Shown: in pieces, positions 32,262 through 37,192 of the stretch | Position numbering within the stretch: position 1 is the first letter of the stretch | How the letters are laid out: the number at the start of each line of letters is the position of its first letter | Source: Lachnospiraceae bacterium UBA7050 | Lineage (GTDB): Bacteria; Bacillota; Clostridia; Lachnospirales; Lachnospiraceae | Length of the DNA stretch: 37,192 nucleotides | NCBI GenBank assembly: GCA_002493905.1 | Contig: DLAJ01000010.1 | Location: 7,638 to 44,829 of the forward strand | Direction: 5' to 3' | The notes under the pieces: model-generated | What the model was told of the DNA's origin: nothing | Database searches by the model: none | What the model saw: the letters and a program-made list of their open reading frames with translations, nothing else | Program-made: the position numbers and the translations under genes

Positions 32262-32291
32262 GTGGTAAGATTATGTTCATAATCTTACCAC
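32262..32291 (-). terminator. Perfect hairpin at the end of the AT-rich orphan gene
   Basis: GTGGTAAGATTATG (32262-32275) pairs perfectly with CATAATCTTACCAC (32278-32291). The stop codon of the gene ending at 32285 lies in its stem. No T-run follows on the minus strand. Confidence 0.55.
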
Positions 32292-33058
32292 TCGTTAATA
32301 GCATACAAAATAGCAAGTCTTATGTTTTTCAACAAGTCAGCAGAAAGTGTTTCGTATTCTTTATCCAATCCTTTTTTGTGAGCCATATACGGCGGACTAT
32401 CATTCCAAGACCCCATTGCACCAAAAACATCTGCAATGCTTGCTGCTTCAAACATCTGAAGATTTTGCTGTGGAATTTGTGGCAATTCTATACCATGCTT
32501 TTTATCTGGATATTCGTTAGATCCATCCAAGAGGTTTACAGCAGAAGAGAAAATGTGTGCGAAATTTTCGCACTCTATTTTTATGGCTAATTCTCTAATA
32601 GATAATAACACTTCTCGGAACGAATCCGTGTTATTTTCAAACTGTGGCTTTTTTGACGGTGGATCAGGCCATTCATGTTCGGAATACAAAATGTTCCAAT
32701 TTTTTTGTACAGAATCAAATTGCCAATCGGCTACAAAATATGTCACCTTTCCATTTCTATGAAAACATAGGATAGAACTTTCTGTCATATTTGAAAATCC
32801 CAAAAGGTTTCTATCTTTCACCGAATATGGACAAAGTAACTTCACATCCAGCACTTGATTTTTCCTTATTTGCTCAAACCATGCCGAAACATTTGGTGCA
32901 GTATATTTTTCCATCTTCAAAATTTCATTTGGGGGTAAAAACGCAAATTCAATACGATTTTCATACTTCGCCGGAAAATATTGAATCCCTTCAGACAACT
33001 GTATAGCTTTTTTGCTTGCCGCTACGATAGATGCAATTTGAAACATTTGTCCGTTCAT
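32285..33058 (-). CDS. AT-rich orphan protein of unknown function
   Basis: 257 residues with no membrane segment or signal peptide. Visible features are a helical N-terminus (ASIVAASKKAIQLSEG), a stretch of beta strands around SSILCFHRNGKVTYFVADWQFD, and a helical C-terminus. I do not recognise a family. Codon use is much more AT-rich than in the housekeeping genes to the right, suggesting acquired DNA, possibly of phage or immunity-gene type. AAGGAG lies nine bases before ATG 33058. A perfect hairpin overlaps its stop. It stands alone between tRNA-Pro and the DUF3781 gene. Confidence 0.6.
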   Translation of the reverse strand: MNGQMFQIASIVAASKKAIQLSEGIQYFPAKYENRIEFAFLPPNEILKMEKYTAPNVSAWFEQIRKNQVLDVKLLCPYSVKDRNLLGFSNMTESSILCFHRNGKVTYFVADWQFDSVQKNWNILYSEHEWPDPPSKKPQFENNTDSFREVLLSIRELAIKIECENFAHIFSSAVNLLDGSNEYPDKKHGIELPQIPQQNLQMFEAASIADVFGAMGSWNDSPPYMAHKKGLDKEYETLSADLLKNIRLAILYAINEW

Positions 33059-33220
33059 TCATCATTACTCCTTCCTAAAATAAACAATCTTACCCGGCAA
33101 CTTGCGCTTTGCCGTTCTGATCGTATCATGGAAAGTTCTGCGGTTTCATTTTCCCAATCAGTAATCAGTGAATCTGCCAATGTAAAAAACAGCAGCACAA
33201 AAATAAACGGCAGCGGCTCC

Positions 33221-33457
33221 CTATACTTTGTGTGCTGTAATGATCGTATAACTGTGCGCGTTGACCGTGATTCTGCATTGTTCATCAAGGATATACCAGT
33301 TTTTTCCCGCTCTCTCCATCACGGCATTGGGCGCCAGTATCCGCCCCCTGCACCAAGCGACAACGTCGTCCGTCTCCAGCTGCAGATTCCTTTTGATTCG
33401 CTCCATCCCCATTTTTGTCGTGTGGAGACGATCAATATTCGCAGTCAGGTCATTCAT
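33221..33457 (-). CDS. DUF3781 family protein
   Basis: 78 residues beginning MNDLTANIDRLHTTKMGMERIKRNL. The sequence TDDVVAWCRGRI, then RAGKNWYILDEQCRITVNAHSYTIITAHK, matches the whole DUF3781 pattern (D-D-V-V-x-W-C, G-K-N-W-Y, C-x-I-T-V-N-x-x-S-Y-T-I-I-T-A-H). This is a small beta-rich family of unknown role. The open frame continues to 33655, but those residues come from a hairpin-rich leader, so I start at ATG 33457, preceded by GGGG. The leader may regulate translation. Confidence 0.82.
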   Translation of the reverse strand: MNDLTANIDRLHTTKMGMERIKRNLQLETDDVVAWCRGRILAPNAVMERAGKNWYILDEQCRITVNAHSYTIITAHKV

Positions 33458-33594
33458 GAAAATCCCCATTCCGGAGCGTTTTATGCGACGGGGCGACGCA
33501 AATATCAAATTTGCGTCTGCCATCAAACAAATTTGTGGCGCTCCGGCACAAATTTGCGTGTGAAAAATCAGCACATCAGTGTGATCTTTCACAC
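33458..33594 (-). promoter_or_regulatory. Hairpin-rich leader before the DUF3781 gene
   Basis: In mRNA order, GTGTGAAAgATCA-type arms (33582-33594 and 33558-33570, one mismatch) form the first hairpin. Then CCGGAGCG (33539-33546 complement) and its partner at 33471-33478 enclose an inner perfect stem GACGCAAAT/ATTTGCGTC (33495-33503 with 33509-33517). CAAATTTG also recurs three times. The ribosome site follows directly. This could be a cis-acting RNA element or the remnant of a small palindromic repeat element. Confidence 0.5.
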
Positions 33595-33665
33595 TAGTCC
33601 CCTCCTCTTCATAGCGCAGCGAACGCAGCAAAAGGCATTCTATTTTGATGCACACTCATCCTCAT

Positions 33666-34151
33666 CTAGAATTCTATATAGCGGATATCAAAATGTGCTT
33701 TTCCTTCCCGGTCCAGTTCCATCAAAATATAAGAAGGCCTGCGGTCATACTGACGCGGATAGGAAAGGCTCCCCGGATTGACTGCAATCACGCCATCGCT
33801 TTCATCCACGACCGGCTTGTGGGAATGCCCATACATGACAATATCCATTTCCCTCTGCTTTGCAACCTTTTTGATTGTTTCATTTCCCATTGACACATAG
33901 TAATTATGACCGTGCGTGACCCACACCCGGTAATTGCCTATATCGCATACGACCTCTCTTGGAAGACTGGAAAAAAAATCATTATTTCCCATCACGATAT
34001 ATGCCGGACAGTCCCCTGCTTCACTAACGAGATATTCGCTCCCCTCCACATCACCGCAATGAATGATCAGATCAAGCGGTTTCTCTCTGCGCACGGCTTC
34101 CAAAAAGTTTTCATTTTTTCTATGCGTATCACTCACGATCAATATCCGCAT
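33666..34151 (-). CDS. YfcE/MJ0936-type phosphodiesterase
   Basis: 161 residues starting MRILIVSDTHRKNENF. Metal ligands are in SDTH, HCGDVEGSEYL, MGNND, THGHNY and YGHSHKP. This is the full five-motif set of the short cytoplasmic metallophosphoesterases that hydrolyse phosphodiesters such as bis-pNPP; the true substrate is unknown. ATG 34151 is preceded by GGGGG. It follows rdgB by 33 bases in the same direction, the usual order in Lachnospiraceae-like genomes, as I recall. Confidence 0.92.
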   Translation of the reverse strand: MRILIVSDTHRKNENFLEAVRREKPLDLIIHCGDVEGSEYLVSEAGDCPAYIVMGNNDFFSSLPREVVCDIGNYRVWVTHGHNYYVSMGNETIKKVAKQREMDIVMYGHSHKPVVDESDGVIAVNPGSLSYPRQYDRRPSYILMELDREGKAHFDIRYIEF

Positions 34152-34184
34152 CTTTTCCCCCAATGTATCAATTCCTCCGATATG

Positions 34185-34805
34185 TCAGATTTTCGCTCTG
34201 GCAGTCCCGGCCAGCTTTTCCCGCATTGCACGCAGCGCCTTCCCTCTGTGGCTTTCCGTATTTTTCACATCCGGCGGAAGGTCCGCGGTCGTACAGCCGT
34301 ATTTCGGCAGAATAAAGATCGGATCATAACCGAATCCGTTCTCCCCGCTCTCCGCATAACCGATTTTCCCCTCCATGACGCCCCGCGTCAAAAGACTTTC
34401 CCCATCCGGCAGAACCGCAGCAATCGCACACACAAAGCGCGCGGTCCGCTGCTCATCGGGCACTCCTGCAAGACGATCGATCAGATTTTGATTTTTCACT
34501 CTGTAGGAAGTATGCTCACCCATATAGCGTGCCGAATAAATACCCGGTTCCCCGCCAAGATAATCAATTTCCAGACCCGAATCATCCGCCAGAACAATTG
34601 CACTGACAGAACGTCCGCGTGCAAGACAAGCAACAGCTTTTGCCTTGATCATTGCATTTTCCTCAAAGCTTGTCCCATTTTCTTCTACATCCAGCGAAAG
34701 CCCGGCTTCCTTCATCGAAAGAATCTCCATTCCCATATCGCCTAAGATCATGCGGATTTCTTTCATTTTATCCTGATTTCCGGTAGCAAAAATTATTTTC
34801 GGCAT
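34185..34805 (-). CDS. rdgB: XTP/dITP diphosphatase (RdgB/HAM1)
   Basis: 206 residues. MPKIIFATGNQDKMKEI holds the nucleotide-binding TGN..K..E, TSFEENAMIKAKA and VLADDSGLEIDYLGGEPGIYSARY are the catalytic and metal-binding blocks, and FGYDPIF with SHRGKALRAM completes the family. It removes pyrophosphate from ITP, dITP and XTP to keep deaminated purines out of nucleic acids. ATG 34805 is chosen, with AGGA nine bases upstream; an ATG at 34820 would precede it. It lies between the amidase-like and phosphodiesterase genes. Confidence 0.96.
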   Translation of the reverse strand: MPKIIFATGNQDKMKEIRMILGDMGMEILSMKEAGLSLDVEENGTSFEENAMIKAKAVACLARGRSVSAIVLADDSGLEIDYLGGEPGIYSARYMGEHTSYRVKNQNLIDRLAGVPDEQRTARFVCAIAAVLPDGESLLTRGVMEGKIGYAESGENGFGYDPIFILPKYGCTTADLPPDVKNTESHRGKALRAMREKLAGTARAKI

Positions 34806-34850
34806 CCCAAACTTCCTCATTTATTTTATCGTTCTGCACCGGCACGCCAA

Positions 34851-35927
34851 TCACCGCGCCTGTTTTTTCTCATAAGCTTCCAGTATTGCCTGCGCAATTC
34901 CTTCTGCCAAATCCTGACGGTAATCATCCCGGCAGAGAAGCTGCGCCTCATCCTGATTTCCGGGCGCACCAAGCACCAGATAAACCGCCGGTACCTGTGC
35001 ATGATAAAGCTCCGCTCCCTCCGGCAGCGCATCATCCTCCGTCTGCCCGGCAGCCTCCGGCACCTTTTCCAAAGTAAATACGCCGATTCCAAGGTTATGG
35101 ACTGCCTCAGCCGTGCGGCGCACAAGCAGGTCCGCGAGTTCGGCATTTGTCAGTGACGGTGTAAAATAGGTCCCGTTATAGCGGGCATATATCCCATATG
35201 CGTCTCCCTCTGCAAGATGAAGAGAAATATACATATCCGCACGCACACCATTTGCCAAAAAAACACGATCCGCAGCATCCGGATTGTCCTTCTCCGTTCT
35301 CGTCACATACACACGGATATCTTCATCTGCCAGTATCTGTCTTACGCGCTCCATCACATCAAAAGTAAGCTCGTTTTCAGCAACGCCGTTTGCCTTCACT
35401 CCCGTATCCGGACCGCCATGTCCCGCATCAAGCACCACAATGCGCTCATACATGTCCTTCGGCTCTTGAAGCGTCAGCATCAGTCTCTGATTTTCCAAAA
35501 TTGCTCCGTACTCATAAACGTCGTCCATCACGACCATCATGATGAGCTCGCCTTCCCAATCCGCAATCTGGATACGTTTGATCCCTTCGAGGCTGCCATA
35601 CACGCCGTCGGCGATATCTGCCGTCCCCATTCCATTGACCGTAATCGTCATGATCTGATTCATATAGTCACTGTCAATATGAATATCTTCCTGCGTCACC
35701 CCTGCCGCAACCGGAATGCAGAGATTATCCGCATCCTCCTTTTGTACCGGCGCAAGCTCGGCAAATGTGATCTGCCCCGTATGCACATCGCTCTGCGTCT
35801 GTTCGCTGCCTTCCGCCCGCACATAAATTAATGGTTTTTTCCATGAATAAACAAGCATACATGCAATGGAAAGTACCATCGCCGTGATGCCGATGATTCC
35901 CGACCATTTCAAAAGCTTATGATACAT
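34851..35927 (-). CDS. Amidase_3-like cell-wall protein lacking the catalytic glutamate
   Basis: 358 residues. An N-terminal membrane helix (about 8-28) is followed by a beta-rich AMIN-like domain (about 75-155) and an N-acetylmuramoyl-L-alanine amidase fold (about 163-355). Zinc ligands are present: H170 in LDAGHGG, E184 in ENELTFD, H237 in YISLHLAE. The expected final motif PAVLVE-x-GF is PAVYLVLG here, with V318 in place of the catalytic Glu. So hydrolysis may be lost and the protein may bind or regulate instead. It faces the cell wall. It overlaps the methyltransferase gene upstream by eleven bases and is followed 45 bases later by rdgB. Confidence 0.85.
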   Translation of the reverse strand: MYHKLLKWSGIIGITAMVLSIACMLVYSWKKPLIYVRAEGSEQTQSDVHTGQITFAELAPVQKEDADNLCIPVAAGVTQEDIHIDSDYMNQIMTITVNGMGTADIADGVYGSLEGIKRIQIADWEGELIMMVVMDDVYEYGAILENQRLMLTLQEPKDMYERIVVLDAGHGGPDTGVKANGVAENELTFDVMERVRQILADEDIRVYVTRTEKDNPDAADRVFLANGVRADMYISLHLAEGDAYGIYARYNGTYFTPSLTNAELADLLVRRTAEAVHNLGIGVFTLEKVPEAAGQTEDDALPEGAELYHAQVPAVYLVLGAPGNQDEAQLLCRDDYRQDLAEGIAQAILEAYEKKQAR

Positions 35928-37086
35928 CCATCGTCCGCTCCCTCGGTTTTTTCGGCGGTTTTGCGCCCATAAACTGATAATAATAAGTCTGCATCATTCC
36001 GTTATAAATTTTCCGGTTTTTATCTGCTTTTCTGCCAATTGCCTTCTCCGCCTGTTCATAGGATGTGATCATGCATAACGACCATTCATCCAGATTCCGG
36101 TACCGTTCCCCGAGCGTCCGGTATAATGCAGAAAGCTCTTCTTTCTCTAAAAGCCGCTCGCCATAAGGCGGGTTTGTAATCAGAAATCCATATTTTTTCG
36201 CATGGCTGAGCGCGGCAACATCCCTTTTTTGAAAATGAATCAGACCATCCACGCCAGCGAGCTTCGCATTCTCCCGCGAAATGCGGATCATATCGTCATC
36301 CGCATCATATCCCTGAATGTCCGTATCAATCTGTAAATTTACTCCCTCGCGTGCCTCATCGACCGCATCATACCACTGCTTTTTTGCAATCAGATGTCCC
36401 CATGCCTGTGCCGTAAAGTTCCTTTCCGCTCCGGGCGCGATGCCCGCCGCCATCATGGCTGCCTCAATCGGGATCGTACCGCTGCCGCAGAACGGATCGA
36501 CCAGAATCCGGTCTTTATTCCACGGTGTAAGCATAATAAGTGCCGCCGCTAAGTTCTCCGCAATCGGCGCTTTGGCCGTCAGCCTGCGGTATCCGCGCTT
36601 ATGAAGGGAATCCCCTGTTGTATCAAGCCCGATCGTCACTTCATCCTTCATCAAAAAAACACGCAGCGGAAAAGATTCTTCATCCTCCGGAAACCACTCC
36701 TTATGGTAACTTTGTTTCATCCGCTCTACCATTGCTTTTTTCATGATCGACTGAATATCTGACGGACTGAAAAGCTTACTTTTCACGCTTGCCGCTTTCG
36801 TCACCCAGAATTTCCCGTTTTCGGGTATCCACTCTTCCCAAGGCAGACTCTTCGTCTTTTCAAACAGCTCATCGTACGTTTCTGCATGAAAACGCCCGAT
36901 CTGTATCAAAACACGCTCCGCCGTCCGCAAAAAGATATTCGCGCGGCATACCGCTTCGGCATCCCCCAGAAACGTAACTCTTCCATCCGTCACATTAGAA
37001 ATCTCATATCCCAAATCTATGATTTCTTTTTTTAGCACTGCCTCCAGACCAAAATGGCATGGAACAATCAATTCAAATTTTCTCAT
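35917..37086 (-). CDS. THUMP-domain rRNA (guanine-N2)-methyltransferase, RlmL/YpsC-like
   Basis: 389 residues. An N-terminal THUMP domain (about 50-160) is followed by a UPF0020-type methyltransferase: DPFCGSGTIPIEAAMMAAG (S-adenosylmethionine loop), GYDADDDMI, and catalytic ITNPPYGERL (NPPY). These enzymes methylate a guanine of 23S rRNA. ATG 37086 matches the family start MRKFELIVPCHFGLEAVLK; the frame extends at least to 37182 but those residues come from tandem repeats. A consensus promoter at 37093-37121 would start transcription at or next to the ATG, so the mRNA may be leaderless. Confidence 0.92.
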   Translation of the reverse strand: MRKFELIVPCHFGLEAVLKKEIIDLGYEISNVTDGRVTFLGDAEAVCRANIFLRTAERVLIQIGRFHAETYDELFEKTKSLPWEEWIPENGKFWVTKAASVKSKLFSPSDIQSIMKKAMVERMKQSYHKEWFPEDEESFPLRVFLMKDEVTIGLDTTGDSLHKRGYRRLTAKAPIAENLAAALIMLTPWNKDRILVDPFCGSGTIPIEAAMMAAGIAPGAERNFTAQAWGHLIAKKQWYDAVDEAREGVNLQIDTDIQGYDADDDMIRISRENAKLAGVDGLIHFQKRDVAALSHAKKYGFLITNPPYGERLLEKEELSALYRTLGERYRNLDEWSLCMITSYEQAEKAIGRKADKNRKIYNGMMQTYYYQFMGAKPPKKPRERTMDVS

Positions 37087-37092
37087 AAGCCT

Positions 37093-37121
37093 ATCATAAA
37101 GCCCGCTTCCGCATCTGTCAA
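37093..37121 (-). promoter_or_regulatory. Promoter of the methyltransferase operon
   Basis: Minus-strand TTGACA-N17-TATGAT (-35 at 37116-37121, -10 at 37093-37098). The expected start, about seven bases after the -10, coincides with ATG 37086. Confidence 0.7.
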
Positions 37122-37141
37122 CAAAAGAAGCAGCCAGTCTG

Positions 37142-37192
37142 CAAATAAGCAGACAGTCCACAAATGAGCAGACAGCCTGCAAATGAACAGAC
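37142..37192. repeat. Tandem 19-base repeat at the right edge
   Basis: Units begin with CAAAT at 37142, 37161 and 37180 and share CAAATGAGCAGACAG-type sequence with few changes. The array continues beyond the window, so its full length is unknown. It lies 20 bases upstream of the -35 of the methyltransferase promoter. Confidence 0.75.

Noticed and set aside
33055..33288. 77-codon minus-strand frame between the orphan gene and the DUF3781 gene
   Set aside because: It overlaps the end of the well-supported DUF3781 gene in another frame, has no recognisable family and no convincing ribosome site, so it is probably spurious despite a hydrophobic stretch.

Overview
The window looks like chromosome from a motile, Gram-positive Clostridia species, most likely a Lachnospiraceae relative. 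The reasons are AGGAGG-type ribosome sites before most genes, sigma-A promoters with 17-base spacers, OmpR-type regulation, an ABC-F protein with an attenuator leader, CheC, and a sigma-D-like promoter. Genus is not resolved. No replicon-scale mobile element, rRNA or CRISPR array is visible.

Layout. (1) 1-5700: a redox-flavoured cluster. A two-component system (1991-3764) is followed by a membrane acyltransferase-like protein, a nitroreductase and a flavodoxin. Divergent from it are a membrane metallophosphoesterase and a membrane-anchored flavodoxin-like protein that runs off the left edge. Three copies of TTGAG-N6-TTGAG sit before the regulator, the phosphoesterase and the left-edge flavodoxin, so these look like one regulon. 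(2) 5701-7560: a decayed accessory stretch next to tRNA-Leu, with iteron-like repeats, a GNAT-like gene split by a frameshift, and a truncated membrane/Ig-like fragment. (3) 7767-12310: small accessory genes (DUF6440-like, GrpB family, an AT-rich GNAT, a PH-like membrane protein) and an ABC-F ribosome-protection-type gene. The ABC-F gene has a 400-base leader with a four-residue leader ORF, a candidate antiterminator and a terminator. (4) 12357-15938: GNAT, SdpI-like, a repeat-bearing lipoprotein and a MATE exporter, all on the minus strand. (5) 16052-16627: a complete tRNA operon (Arg-His-Gln-Lys) with consensus promoter and terminator. (6) 16803-18339: cheC and a flagellar-regulon-like protein behind a sigma-D-like promoter. 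(7) 18381-22680: sbcDC.

(8) 22692-28436 is the most interesting region. A 618-residue regulator contains two tandem HTH-plus-helical-repeat units. It lies next to a 57-residue exported peptide gene. The peptide gene is transcribed away from an operon encoding a secreted beta-rich protein, two ABC permeases, an ATPase and a lipoprotein-like protein. Between the two transcription units lies a 19+19 base inverted repeat, and both divergent promoters have their -35 boxes on its outer ends in mirror symmetry. I read this as a candidate peptide-signalling (RRNPP-like) circuit controlling secretion of, or immunity to, an unknown product. It is inferred from sequence and not a recognised system.

(9) 28520-33457: an APH(3')-like kinase, a Phd/PIN toxin-antitoxin pair lying between exact 24-base direct repeats 800 bases apart, a PAT-like acetyltransferase, an AraC/GyrI regulator with an insertion inside its DNA-binding domain, tRNA-Pro, an AT-rich orphan and a DUF3781 gene with a highly structured leader. 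(10) 33666-37192: a conserved housekeeping run on the minus strand: RlmL-like methyltransferase, an amidase-like protein lacking its catalytic glutamate, rdgB and a YfcE-type phosphodiesterase.

Protein families are assigned from motifs and memory; no searches were run. Start codons were chosen by ribosome-site spacing and often lie inside the longest open frame.
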